Part shown: piece after piece, positions 23,114 through 32,145 of the stretch
How the letters are laid out: each line of letters starts with the position of its first letter
Numbering within the stretch: the first letter of the stretch is position 1
Assembly: GCF_017313225.1 (NCBI RefSeq)
Contig: NZ_JAFLNE010000002.1
Span: forward strand, 310,001-374,000
Source of the DNA: Allomuricauda sp. CAU 1633
GTDB taxonomy: Bacteria > Bacteroidota > Bacteroidia > Flavobacteriales > Flavobacteriaceae
Length of the DNA: 64,000 bases
Direction of reading: 5' to 3'
The notes under the pieces: generated by a model
Seen by the model: only the letters and a program-made list of their open reading frames with translations
Database searches by the model: none
Told to the model about the DNA's origin: nothing
Position numbers and translations under genes: made by a program

Positions 23114-24892
23114 TTATTTGCTGGCCTCAATCCAGTCGTCAATTTTGTCTTCAAGCAGCGCCAAGGGCACACATCCTGGTTCCAATACTTGGTTATGGAA
23201 CTGTCCGATATCAAACTTGTCACCAAGCGACTCTTCCGCTTTTTTGCGCAATTCGCGAATCTTCAACTGTCCAATTTTATAGGATAGGGCCTGTCCCGGA
23301 TTGGCCATATAGCGTTCAATTTCAGAAATGATACTGGCCTCGGGCTCGGCTTCGTTATCCAAGGAATATTGAATGGCCTCCTCGCGGGTCCATCCTTTGG
23401 AATGCAATCCCGTATCCACTACCAATCGAACGGCACGGTGCATCTCTGCACCCAGCATACCAAAATATTGATAAGGGTCGGTATATAACCCTAATTCTTT
23501 GCCCAAAGATTCAGTATAAAGGGCCCAACCCTCACCATAACCGCTATACCAAAGGGTCTTTCTAAATTGCGGCAATTCCTCATTTTCTTGCATCAACGAA
23601 ATCTGGTAGTGATGTCCCGGAATGGCCTCGTGCAAAAACAGGGATTCATCCGAATAGATATTGTATTGTGACGCATCAGGAATTGGCACATAAAAAACAC
23701 CGGGACGGGTACCATCCAACGAACCTGGATTATATTCCGCACTTGCTGATTTTTCACGGAACGCCTCTGTCCTTCGAACCACAAAAGGGGTTTTAGGTTT
23801 GTTGTCGAACAACTTTTCCAATTGTGGTTTCATCCTTTCATGGATTTCATTAAAATGTGCGATTACTTGCTCAGCCTCACTAAAAGGCATGAGTTCTTCA
23901 TTGCTACGCACATAATCGAAAAACGCCTTTAAATCCCCCTCAAAACCAACCTCTTCTTTTATTTTCTCCATTTCGGAACGAATACGGGCCACTTCGCTCA
24001 ATCCCAGTTCGTGGATTTCAGCGGCAGTCATATTGGTAGTGGTATATTTTTTAATTTGATGGGCATAATATGCATCGCCATTGGGTTCACCTTGAATGCC
24101 GCTGGATTCCCGTCCGGCATCGAGATAATCACCGCTCATGAATGCATGTAGTTTGGTATAGGCCGGAACAATTTTGTTGGCGATCATATCTGAATACGCC
24201 TCGGTAAGCATAGCTTTCTCTTCGTCGGTAAAATCAGCAGGCATATTTTGTATGGGCTGATAGAACAAGTGCTTCTCCACATCTTCCTCCATTTGGGATT
24301 CTAACTGGGGCAGTACTTTTACGATCAATGATTTTGGAAGTACATGTCCTTTTTCCATACCTTCCTTCATCTTATCCTCCGTACTGGAAAGCCACTCCAA
24401 ATACTCCTCCACACGTTTCATCCAATTTTGATAGTCCTCAACGGTTTCGAAAGGTTGTGCACTGGCTCCACTGGCCAATTGCCCTATAAATAAATTTTGG
24501 GACCACATTTGATCAATGGGGGTGAGGTCCGCATTGTAGTTGAACTCTGCCAAATTAATGTCGCATTCCCAGGCCAAAATGGCTTTGCTCATCTGTTCAC
24601 TTTCAGTGAGTGTTTCGTCTGGAAATTCAGAAAGTTTTTGCTTATAGCTTTCGGAATAGGCCTTATTTTCCGTTTTGTAGGCATCGGAAAGTATGTTGGG
24701 AAATGAATCATCATACCTGTGATCGCCAGCCAAGGTCGCCGAGATTGGGTTCAGCTTTAGGCCATCTTCATAATAGTTGTTCAATACGGCCTCAAATTCC
24801 GCATTATGGGTGGGCATTTCCTCTTTTTTGGATTCTTGTTTGCATGCGCCCATAAAAACTAGGCCGACAAGCAAAATTGTTATTTTTTTCAC
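23114..24892 (-). CDS. DUF885 family lipoprotein, putative metallopeptidase
   Basis: The 592-residue product has a lipoprotein signal ending FMGACKQ (Cys near residue 17). The body is the DUF885 fold: many helices, NPGSLDGTRPGVFYVPIPD, and a HEAIPGHHYQISL motif at about residues 421-433 in which HExxxxHH-like residues suggest a zinc site. A later Glu comes in the stretch YGEGWALYTESLGKELGLY. DUF885 proteins are thought to be carboxypeptidase-like, but activity is inferred. It is probably periplasmic, anchored in the outer membrane. It is monocistronic with a strong terminator. Confidence 0.92.
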   Translation of the reverse strand: MKKITILLVGLVFMGACKQESKKEEMPTHNAEFEAVLNNYYEDGLKLNPISATLAGDHRYDDSFPNILSDAYKTENKAYSESYKQKLSEFPDETLTESEQMSKAILAWECDINLAEFNYNADLTPIDQMWSQNLFIGQLASGASAQPFETVEDYQNWMKRVEEYLEWLSSTEDKMKEGMEKGHVLPKSLIVKVLPQLESQMEEDVEKHLFYQPIQNMPADFTDEEKAMLTEAYSDMIANKIVPAYTKLHAFMSGDYLDAGRESSGIQGEPNGDAYYAHQIKKYTTTNMTAAEIHELGLSEVARIRSEMEKIKEEVGFEGDLKAFFDYVRSNEELMPFSEAEQVIAHFNEIHERMKPQLEKLFDNKPKTPFVVRRTEAFREKSASAEYNPGSLDGTRPGVFYVPIPDASQYNIYSDESLFLHEAIPGHHYQISLMQENEELPQFRKTLWYSGYGEGWALYTESLGKELGLYTDPYQYFGMLGAEMHRAVRLVVDTGLHSKGWTREEAIQYSLDNEAEPEASIISEIERYMANPGQALSYKIGQLKIRELRKKAEESLGDKFDIGQFHNQVLEPGCVPLALLEDKIDDWIEASK

Positions 24893-25477
24893 TTTTTTAG
24901 GTTTGATTTGTTACAGGTGTAAAGTAACTAAATCAAAGCTACAAGCCATAATTCGAGTGCTAAAGTTTTAATAAAATGAAAAGCTACTTAATGAAGTAAG
25001 GTAATCGACTGTAAAAATGGATAAAATCCTCATGGGTTACATAAGAATGGTTTCTATGAGCTGTATCAGCAAAAACACTAGAAACTTAACAATGGAAATC
25101 ATGGTTTGTTTGATTTTAATGGTTACAAATTGAAGCTGTAAACCGGTTTTGTTTTTTGAAGATAAAATGATAAACTTCATGTTTACAAGTATTTACCCTG
25201 AAATCTATGCAATTGCATACAAGATTGTAGCTTTTTAAACGAGTTACCGCTTGAATTTTTTAATGCTCCCTTGGATGAAGTTTAAAAGTGTAATATTAAA
25301 CGACTATATCTATTTCAATTTGTAATAATTGTAGGGGTTTTTTGGAGGTGTTTTTGAAAACCAAGGGAGCTTTCATTTAAAAAAGGGCCTTTTTGGGCAA
25401 TCTCGTTTCAGCGAAGGACATAAAAAAGGCCAACCTTTTGTGATTGACCTGATCTTTTTTTTTACGTTTTTTGGGAA
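24893..25477. other. 585-bp gene-free region upstream of the DUF885 gene
   Basis: I see no supported gene. The stretch is AT-rich, with a perfect 14-bp palindrome TATGCAATTGCATA at 25206-25219 and the BlaR1 gene terminator at 25422-25439. The left end must hold the minus-strand promoter of the DUF885 gene, but I find no clean TAnnTTTG element with a matching -33. Confidence 0.4.
25422..25439 (-). terminator. Weak terminator of the BlaR1-type gene
   Basis: On the minus strand AAAAGG, a TTGG loop and CCTTTT, then two more T. The stem is only 6 bp. It lies 39 bp after the stop codon. Confidence 0.55.
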
Positions 25478-27124
25478 TCAATTCTTCTTTTTAGTGGTGA
25501 TTTCAATCACACCATTAATACCCTTTCTTCCATATTTTTTTTCCGCCGATTCATCTTTTAAAACATTCATGCTTTCAATTTCTTCGGGTTCCAATCCAAG
25601 ATCGTTGATATTGGCGTTTGGATGTTCCTTGCCATCGATAACTATCAAAGGTTTATCGCCCGATGAAGATCGTATGGCAACACTGTTGTTTGAACCGCCT
25701 TTAAATTTTTTGGTAGTAACTTCAACAACACCGTTCTTTCCCTTTGTGCCATACTTCTCTGTGGCCATTTCATCTTTCAGGACATTTATGTTTTTAATTT
25801 CTCCTGGAGCTATTTCAAGATTGTCTATATTGGCGTCTTTTTTTATAATTCCATCTATGACAACCAATGGTTTTTCTTGGGAAGAATTCCGAGGGCTTAT
25901 AGATACAGTTCGTTTTTGTGACGTGGGAGCACGGCTGTCTACGGAAAGGTTATTCATGCCATCATAATCCTCCTTATTGTCGGCCACAAATACACCACCT
26001 CCTTTTAGAGTACCAAAATAACATTGTGAAAAAGGAACAGTGCTTGTAAATTGGCCGGTACCATGGTTAACAATTTTAAACTCCAACGCTACAATATCGC
26101 CCTTGGTGTTTCTTTTTAGGGAATGGGTGAATGAACCACCTTTTTGTTCAATGGAATTTTTAATTTCTGCAATTTCAGCGTCGGTTGAATTTTTTTTTAT
26201 CGAATAGCTATCTTGAAGCTGACTATTATCCGAAGCATAATCAACAATTTTTACTTGTTTTACTTGCGCTATGGTTGTGGTTTGAAAACTGAGAATGAAA
26301 CCAACCAAGAAGGGGAGAACAATTCCAAACTTCCACACCCTACTTTTCTTTGACTTTTGTTTGTTTAACATGACTATTCGTTTTTTGATTATTGAATTAT
26401 AAAATGAATTTGAAAAATACGGGTGCGTAGCGTCCACAACGGTCTTCAACATTAAATTTTGATACCCAATTCTATCCCGCCCGGATTGTAACGCACCTCG
26501 GTCTGCAATAAACTCAAGATTGTGTTCCACATTGCTCTTGTAAAGCCAAATAAAGGGGTTGAACCATTGAAGGAGGATTACGGTATGTATCAATAGAATG
26601 TCCAAGGTATGAAGGCCTTTGATATGCACGCGCTCGTGGGTGACAATGGTATCAAAATCTGATTTGGTCAGTGTTTCCGGATTATATATCAAGTAGTTGA
26701 AAAATGAGAAAGGGGTCGTGTTTTTCTGGGTTTCAACAAGATTAATACCACCTTCTTTCTGGCAGTCTCCCTTTGCAACAATTCGTTTTAAGGATAGGAG
26801 GTTTATTATCAGACGAATAAATAGAAAGGCTGCTCCCAAACCATAAACTATGAATAGGATGGCCATCCAATGGACTGTTGAGACATTATCCGTACCTGTT
26901 TCAAGTTGACTAGTACCACTATTGAAAGGCAGCATAATGGGCTCTATCCATACAATTTCCTTGATACTTACGAGAGGAATTAAGAAAGACAAAACCAAAC
27001 CGGATAGAAGGAATACCCGATTTGCATTGAAGAATGTTTCTTTTTTCAGGAAAACTACATAACAGAACCAGAAAAGTGTTGAGATTCCAGCTGACCTCAG
27101 GATGTAGAGTAAAAAATCTTCCAT
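25478..27124 (-). CDS. M56 (BlaR1-type) membrane metallopeptidase with two TonB-plug-like repeats
   Basis: The 548-residue protein has membrane segments at about 5-25, 37-53, 87-110, 174-195 and 266-281. The zinc peptidase motif HERVH is at 163-167, with the later EFIAD at about 204-208, as in BlaR1/MecR1. Instead of a penicillin-binding sensor, the extracytoplasmic C-terminus carries two copies of a SusC plug-like motif at 419-473 and 492-546 (PLVVIDG... NVLKDEMATEKYGTKGKNGVVEVTTKK). It abuts the BlaI-type repressor with no gap. It probably senses an envelope signal and releases the repressor by proteolysis; the signal is unknown. Confidence 0.93.
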   Translation of the reverse strand: MEDFLLYILRSAGISTLFWFCYVVFLKKETFFNANRVFLLSGLVLSFLIPLVSIKEIVWIEPIMLPFNSGTSQLETGTDNVSTVHWMAILFIVYGLGAAFLFIRLIINLLSLKRIVAKGDCQKEGGINLVETQKNTTPFSFFNYLIYNPETLTKSDFDTIVTHERVHIKGLHTLDILLIHTVILLQWFNPFIWLYKSNVEHNLEFIADRGALQSGRDRIGYQNLMLKTVVDATHPYFSNSFYNSIIKKRIVMLNKQKSKKSRVWKFGIVLPFLVGFILSFQTTTIAQVKQVKIVDYASDNSQLQDSYSIKKNSTDAEIAEIKNSIEQKGGSFTHSLKRNTKGDIVALEFKIVNHGTGQFTSTVPFSQCYFGTLKGGGVFVADNKEDYDGMNNLSVDSRAPTSQKRTVSISPRNSSQEKPLVVIDGIIKKDANIDNLEIAPGEIKNINVLKDEMATEKYGTKGKNGVVEVTTKKFKGGSNNSVAIRSSSGDKPLIVIDGKEHPNANINDLGLEPEEIESMNVLKDESAEKKYGRKGINGVIEITTKKKN

Positions 27125-27484
27125 TTATTTGTTTTTTTCAATGAGTTCAAGAATTTCCCGAAGTTCTTCAGCAGAAATTTTCTCTTCCTTGGCAAAAAAA
27201 GAGACTAGGTTTTTATAAGAGTTATCGTAATAATCCATTATGGTGGAATTGATAAACTTTTTGCGATATGCCTCCTTTGTCACCAAGGGATAATATCGAT
27301 GGGTGTTCCCAAAAGCCTCGTGGCCTACATAATCTTTTTCCTCAAGATTCCGTACAATGGTAGATAAGGTGTTATAATGTGGTTTTTCACCAGAAAGTTC
27401 ACCCATAATTTCTTTGACAAATGCTTTTTCCAAACGCCAAAGTATTTTCATCACTTCTTCCTCCTTATTGGTCAATTTTTGCAT
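27125..27484 (-). CDS. BlaI/MecI/CopY family repressor
   Basis: The 119-residue protein has the winged helix of BlaI/MecI (LTNKEEEVMKILWRLEKAF, then HYNTLSTIVRNLEEKDYVGHEAFGNTHRYYP) and a C-terminal dimerisation helix region (SAEELREILELIEKNK). Such repressors are cut by their BlaR1-type partner, here encoded directly downstream with adjacent stop and start codons. Two ACTA-N6-TAGT dyads in front of the gene are probable operators, so autoregulation is likely. Beta-lactam resistance should not be inferred, since no beta-lactamase or sensor domain is present. Confidence 0.95.
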   Translation of the reverse strand: MQKLTNKEEEVMKILWRLEKAFVKEIMGELSGEKPHYNTLSTIVRNLEEKDYVGHEAFGNTHRYYPLVTKEAYRKKFINSTIMDYYDNSYKNLVSFFAKEEKISAEELREILELIEKNK

Positions 27485-27531
27485 GACAATGATTTTATAC
27501 TGACCAAAGTAAAACTAATTTTTAAGTTATA

Positions 27532-27567
27532 CAACTATTTTTGTAGTTGAATTACTAAAAATATAGT
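27532..27567. promoter_or_regulatory. Pair of ACTA-N6-TAGT dyads, probable BlaI-type operators
   Basis: CAACTA-TTTTTG-TAGTTG (27532-27549) and ACTA-AAAATA-TAGT (27554-27567) have the same arm sequence and spacing, centred 20 bp apart (about two turns). They lie between blaI-type and antiporter genes. They resemble BlaI/MecI sites (TACTA...TAGTA). Confidence 0.65.
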
Positions 27568-27636
27568 TATTTCTTTTTTGGCCTTCTCCTTTAAAGCCGT
27601 AAATCTTCCCATATATTTGCCATAAATTCTGCTTTT

Positions 27637-28575
27637 TTGGAAAACTTGCTTTTTATTGTTTTTGGATTGGTCTTGCTTATTGCTGGAGGAAATTGGTTGT
27701 TGAAGTCTGCTGTGGCCTTATCATTGCGATTGGCCATTCCAAAAATTGTCATTGGAATGACGGTGGTCTCTTTCGCCACTTCAGCACCGGAACTTATTGT
27801 AAGTGTAAAAGCGGCCTTGGATGGTTTTCCTGACCTAGCTTTGGGAAATGTGGTAGGTTCCAACATTGCCAACCTTGGTTTGGTGTTGGCCATTACAGTG
27901 ATTATGGGAAGTATTGATGTCCGAAAGAGTTTTTACACCACGGATTGGCCTGTAATGATGGTTGCATCATTACTTTTTTGTGGTTTTATATATTTTGATG
28001 GACAGCTACAGCAGTATGAAGGGGTTATACTTGTGATTCTCCTATTTGTATTCCTCATTTATCTGCTCAGATTTCAAAAAACAGCCGTTGTGGATGAAAT
28101 GCCTGAAGATGATGTTATTCTACCGTTGTATAAAATCGTATTGTATTTAGGCATTGGTGGTATTGCGCTTTGGGGTGGTTCTGAGCTCTTGATCAAAGGG
28201 GCGGTGGGTATGGCCTCAACACTTGGGGTTAGTGACAGGGTCATTGGCATAACTGTGGTATCCGTCGGGACCAGTATTCCAGAGTTGGCTGCTTCTGTGA
28301 TAGCCGTATTGAAAAAAGAGAAGGCTATCTCGTTGGGGAATTTAATTGGCTCCAACATCTTTAATCTTTTGGCCGTACTCGGAATTACATCCATAATAAC
28401 CCCAATCACCGTTATGGACCATGGATTGCTCTCCAATGATATTTTTTGGATGTTGGGTATCTCCTTCTTGATATTGCCCCTTGTGTTTTTTCCAAAAGGA
28501 TTGCGTCTGGGCTGGCGCGATGGTTTGGTACTGCTCCTATTTTATGGCAGCTTTGTCTATATGACCATAAAATAA
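27637..28575 (+). CDS. Calcium/sodium antiporter of the CaCA family (YrbG-like)
   Basis: The 312-residue inner-membrane protein has about ten hydrophobic segments and the two inverted alpha repeats of CaCA exchangers: MTVVSFATSAPELIVSV (about residues 47-63) with GNVVGSNIANLGLVL, and ITVVSVGTSIPELAASV with GNLIGSNIFNLLAVLG. It should exchange Ca2+ for Na+. No ATG opens the frame in front of the first membrane helix, so a TTG at 27637 is the probable start. BlaI-type operators at 27532-27567 are close enough to influence it. Confidence 0.92.
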   Translation: MENLLFIVFGLVLLIAGGNWLLKSAVALSLRLAIPKIVIGMTVVSFATSAPELIVSVKAALDGFPDLALGNVVGSNIANLGLVLAITVIMGSIDVRKSFYTTDWPVMMVASLLFCGFIYFDGQLQQYEGVILVILLFVFLIYLLRFQKTAVVDEMPEDDVILPLYKIVLYLGIGGIALWGGSELLIKGAVGMASTLGVSDRVIGITVVSVGTSIPELAASVIAVLKKEKAISLGNLIGSNIFNLLAVLGITSIITPITVMDHGLLSNDIFWMLGISFLILPLVFFPKGLRLGWRDGLVLLLFYGSFVYMTIK

Positions 28576-28577
28576 AA

Positions 28578-28601
28578 AACCGCCCCAAAATTGGGACGGT
28601 T
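28578..28601. terminator. Bidirectional terminator between antiporter and glnA
   Basis: AACCG-C-CCCAA (28578-28588) pairs with TTGGG-A-CGGTT (28591-28601) with a single mismatch. A-rich and T-rich flanks serve both converging genes. Confidence 0.8.
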
Positions 28602-28633
28602 TACATCTATAATCAACAACTAATTTATATACG

Positions 28634-29656
28634 TTATACCTTAGCGGATTTAACGGTCTTTATAATTCTGGCCGCAATCTTATACGGATCTCCATTGGAA
28701 GCTGGTCTTCTGTCTTCCAACCAACCTTTCCATCCTCTTTCCACAGTAATCAATGGAATACGGATTGAAGCTCCACGGTCAGAAATCCCATAGCTAAAAT
28801 CATTGATGGAAGCAGTTTCGTGCTTACCGGTCAAACGTTGATCGTTGAACTCACCATAAACCTCAATGTGTTCTTTTACAACAGGTCTGAACGCTTCACA
28901 AATTTTCTCGTAAACCTCTTTGGAACCAGCAGTTCTCAATGTAGTGTTGGAGAAGTTGGCATGCATACCAGAACCATTCCAGTCCATGTCCTTACCAAGT
29001 GGTTTTGGGTGGTATTCAATATAATATCCGTAAGACTCGGTTAATCTTTGCAGCAAATATCTGGCGACCCAAATTTCATCACCTGCTTTTTTGGCACCTT
29101 TGGCGAACAATTGGAATTCCCACTGTCCACAGGCAACCTCTTGATTGATTCCTTCAAAGTTAAGTCCAGCGGCAATACAAAGATCGGCATGCTCTTCAAC
29201 AAGTTCCCTGCCGTGTGTATTTTTTCCGCCAACAGAACAATAGTACATTCCTTGAGGGGCAGGATAACCACCTACAGGGAAGCCCAAAGGCAATCCTGTT
29301 GCAGTGTCCATAATAAAATACTCTTGCTCAAAACCGAACCAGAAGTCGTCATCTTCATCATCAATGGTGGCCCTACCGTTGGACTCGTGTGGGGTCCCGT
29401 CTGCATTCATAACCTCGCACATTACCAAATAACCATCTTTTCTGGCAGGGTCGGGATAGATGGCCACAGGCACCAACGAACAGTCAGAAGATCCACCTTC
29501 AGCTTGTTGTGTGGATGATCCATCGAAAGACCAGTTACCAAGCTCTTCCAAGGTTCCTTTAAAATTTTCATGATCTTCAACTTTGGTCTTACTTCTAATG
29601 TTTTGAGTTGGGTAATACCCATCTAACCAAAGGTATTCTAATTTAATTTTGCTCAT
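28634..29656 (-). CDS. Glutamine synthetase, class II (beta-grasp type)
   Basis: GS makes glutamine from glutamate, ammonia and ATP. The 340-residue protein is the short eukaryote-like class II form: N-terminal beta-grasp with WFDGSS-equivalent WSFDGSSTQQAEGGSSDC (about residues 43-60), EQEYFIMD, GINQEVACGQWEFQ and the catalytic HETASINDFSYGISDRGASIRIP near 270-295. Class II lacks the GSI adenylylation site, so control is expected at transcription or by P-II. It is divergent from a class III synthetase, with a shared regulatory region. A TATTTTTG promoter element lies 38 bp upstream and an inverted repeat motif about 110 bp upstream. Confidence 0.95.
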   Translation of the reverse strand: MSKIKLEYLWLDGYYPTQNIRSKTKVEDHENFKGTLEELGNWSFDGSSTQQAEGGSSDCSLVPVAIYPDPARKDGYLVMCEVMNADGTPHESNGRATIDDEDDDFWFGFEQEYFIMDTATGLPLGFPVGGYPAPQGMYYCSVGGKNTHGRELVEEHADLCIAAGLNFEGINQEVACGQWEFQLFAKGAKKAGDEIWVARYLLQRLTESYGYYIEYHPKPLGKDMDWNGSGMHANFSNTTLRTAGSKEVYEKICEAFRPVVKEHIEVYGEFNDQRLTGKHETASINDFSYGISDRGASIRIPLITVERGWKGWLEDRRPASNGDPYKIAARIIKTVKSAKV

Positions 29657-29693
29657 AATTCTGGTAGTTATTTGTTCTCAAATTCACGATCAA

Positions 29694-29722
29694 CAAAAAT
29701 AACTTTTTCATTGAATTATCAA
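29694..29722 (-). promoter_or_regulatory. Promoter of class II glutamine synthetase
   Basis: On the minus strand TTG at 29722-29720, an 18-bp spacer and TATTTTTG at 29701-29694, matching the Bacteroidota -33/-7 pattern. It starts 38 bp before the coding sequence. Confidence 0.65.
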
Positions 29723-29766
29723 TGTTCTGAGGGGGTAAAATCACAAACTGAACCCTATTATTTATA

Positions 29767-29791
29767 TTACCCCATATTTTGGGCGGGGTTA
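29767..29791. promoter_or_regulatory. Candidate nitrogen-regulator site between the two GS genes
   Basis: TTACCCC at 29767-29773 and GGGGTTA at 29785-29791 form an imperfect inverted repeat. Its TACCCCA-TATTTT core matches the site at 57899-57922 before glnK. The distance to the GSII -7 element is 65-66 bp. A further GGGGGTA half-site is at 29730-29736. Function is inferred. Confidence 0.55.
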
Positions 29792-29868
29792 GGTGAAAAA
29801 AAACTAATTTTTTGAGAATATATTATTAAATTGTTAATTGTAGCTTTGCGGAATTAATACAAATCGAG

Positions 29869-32055
29869 ATGCCAAAAACGAGATTTCAGGCCTTGGCCGA
29901 AAGCCAGAAAAGGGAACATAAGAACATAGACGAATCGGGGAAGCGATCAGAACTTTTTGGAAAGCAAGTGTTCAATGAGGAAAAGATGCTCCAATTCCTA
30001 ACCAAGGAAGCTTTTGACAATGTAAAATCGGCCATTTTTCAGGGGAGTAAAATCGATAGAAAAATAGCCGACCAAGTGGCCGAGGGAATGAAAGCGTGGG
30101 CCCTATCCATGGGTGCAACGCACTATACCCACTGGTTTCAGCCATTGACAGGAGCAACGGCGGAAAAACACGATGCCTTTTTTGATATTTTGCCCGAAGG
30201 AAAAGCCATGGAAAAGTTTGGTGGTGCCCAGTTGGTTCAACAAGAACCAGATGCATCCAGCTTTCCAAGTGGCGGAATTCGAAACACTTTTGAGGCTCGC
30301 GGTTATACCGCTTGGGACCCCACTTCTCCGGCATTCATTTATAAAACCACGCTTTGTATTCCAACCATTTTTGTGGCCTATACGGGAGAAGCTTTGGATA
30401 ATAAAGCGCCACTTTTGAGGGCATTGCACGCTGTGGATCAGGCAGCAACCAGTGTGGCCCAATATTTTGATAAAAATGTTCGAAAAGTATATGCCACATT
30501 AGGTTGGGAACAAGAGTACTTTTTGGTGGACAAGGCATTGGCCCAATCCCGATTGGATTTAACCATGACAGGTAGGACGTTGGTCGGGAATTTTTCAGCA
30601 AAAGGCCAACAATTGGACGACCATTATTTTGGGGTGATACCACCACGGGTCTTGAGCTTTATGAGCGATTTGGAAAAACAGTGCACTCAATTGGGCATTC
30701 CTGTAAAAACAAGACATAATGAGGTGGCGCCCAACCAGTTTGAACTGGCCCCGGTCTTTGAAGAGGCCAATCTCTCCGTGGATCACAACCTATTGTTGAT
30801 GGATGTGATGGAAGAAGTGGCAAGCAAACATAATTTTAAGGTGCTTTTTCATGAAAAACCTTTTGCTGGAATAAATGGTTCTGGAAAACACAACAACTGG
30901 TCCTTGGCGACCGATACGGGCGTGAACCTGTTGAGCCCTGGTACCACACCTATGAAGAACCTTCAATTTTTGACCTTTTTTGTGAACACCATAAAAGCGG
31001 TGGATACCTATGAGGAACTGCTCCGGTCTTCCATTGCATCGGCGAGTAACGACCACAGGTTGGGAGCCAATGAGGCACCGCCGCCCATTCTTTCCATTTT
31101 TATTGGAAAACAATTGAGTGATGTGCTGGATGAATTGGAAGGCGTTTCCAAAGGAAAATTGTCCCCCGAGGAAAAAACGGAACTCAAGCTTAATGTGGTG
31201 GGTAAAATTCCCGAAATTTTGTTGGATAATACCGATAGAAACCGAACCTCCCCCTTTGCCTTCACGGGAAACAAATTTGAGATGAGGGGCGTCGGGGCCA
31301 AAATGAACTGCGCCAAGCCCATGACGGTGCTCAATACCATTGTAGCCAAACAACTCACTGATTTTAAAAAGGAGGTGGATGCGCTGATTGACAAGAAGAA
31401 TCTAAAGAAGGATGAAGCGGTCTTCAATATTTTGCGGGAATACATTAAAACCTCTAAAAGAATTCGTTTTGAAGGCGATGGCTATGGCATGGAATGGCAA
31501 GAGGAGGCCCGAAGACGTAAACTCAGTTTCAATAAAAATACACCTGAAGCCTTGCAAATAATCACCTCAAAAGAAAGTGTGGGGCTGTTCAAGGAAATGG
31601 ATGTGATGAGCGAGGTAGAACTCAAAGCACGGCAAGATGTAGAGTTGGGGGCCTATATTTTCCATATCCAGATTGAAGGAAGGGTATTGGGGGAAATGGT
31701 GTATAACCACATCATTCCTGCAGCTATCCGATACCAAAACCTTTTATTGGAAAATATTGGAGGGTTGAAAGAAGTATATGGTGCCGCTCACAAGAAAGTA
31801 GCCGAAAGCCAATTGAATCTATTGGAACAAGTGGGGGAACATATTCTCGAAATCAAAAAATTGACCGATGAAATGACAGATGCCCGAAAAAGGGCCAATG
31901 GACTTTCCACCATTGACAAAAAAGCACAGGCCTATTGCAACAATGTAAAACCGTATTTTGATACCATAAGGGAGCAATCCGATAAATTGGAGAAACTGAT
32001 TTCGGACGATCTATGGCCTTTTACAAAGTATAGGGAAATCTTGTTTACAAAGTAG
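29869..32055 (+). CDS. glnN: Glutamine synthetase, class III
   Basis: The 728-residue protein is the long GSIII type, typical of Bacteroidota and some cyanobacteria. It contains HYTHWFQPLTGATAEKHDAF (about residues 84-103), the ATP/glutamate-site stretch LGWEQEYFLVD, RHNEVAPNQFELAPVFEEAN, the FHEKPFAGINGSGKHNNWSL loop, and NRTSPFAFTGNKFEMRGVG. The extra C-terminal helical domain (about 550-728) is characteristic. A TAGCTTTG -7 candidate lies at 29841-29848, 20 bp before the ATG, and the shared inverted repeat lies 50 bp further upstream. It duplicates the reaction of the neighbouring class II enzyme. Confidence 0.97.
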   Translation: MPKTRFQALAESQKREHKNIDESGKRSELFGKQVFNEEKMLQFLTKEAFDNVKSAIFQGSKIDRKIADQVAEGMKAWALSMGATHYTHWFQPLTGATAEKHDAFFDILPEGKAMEKFGGAQLVQQEPDASSFPSGGIRNTFEARGYTAWDPTSPAFIYKTTLCIPTIFVAYTGEALDNKAPLLRALHAVDQAATSVAQYFDKNVRKVYATLGWEQEYFLVDKALAQSRLDLTMTGRTLVGNFSAKGQQLDDHYFGVIPPRVLSFMSDLEKQCTQLGIPVKTRHNEVAPNQFELAPVFEEANLSVDHNLLLMDVMEEVASKHNFKVLFHEKPFAGINGSGKHNNWSLATDTGVNLLSPGTTPMKNLQFLTFFVNTIKAVDTYEELLRSSIASASNDHRLGANEAPPPILSIFIGKQLSDVLDELEGVSKGKLSPEEKTELKLNVVGKIPEILLDNTDRNRTSPFAFTGNKFEMRGVGAKMNCAKPMTVLNTIVAKQLTDFKKEVDALIDKKNLKKDEAVFNILREYIKTSKRIRFEGDGYGMEWQEEARRRKLSFNKNTPEALQIITSKESVGLFKEMDVMSEVELKARQDVELGAYIFHIQIEGRVLGEMVYNHIIPAAIRYQNLLLENIGGLKEVYGAAHKKVAESQLNLLEQVGEHILEIKKLTDEMTDARKRANGLSTIDKKAQAYCNNVKPYFDTIREQSDKLEKLISDDLWPFTKYREILFTK

Positions 32056-32145
32056 AAAGCCTCATCTAAAGAACACTTTTCAAAAGAGCGTGACAACCTA
32101 AGTGTGAATTGATGGTTTTCCGCTATTTTTGCCCAAACCAAGATT

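Noticed and set aside
25478..27484. Beta-lactam resistance cassette
   Set aside because: The peptidase lacks a penicillin-binding sensor domain and no beta-lactamase gene is near.
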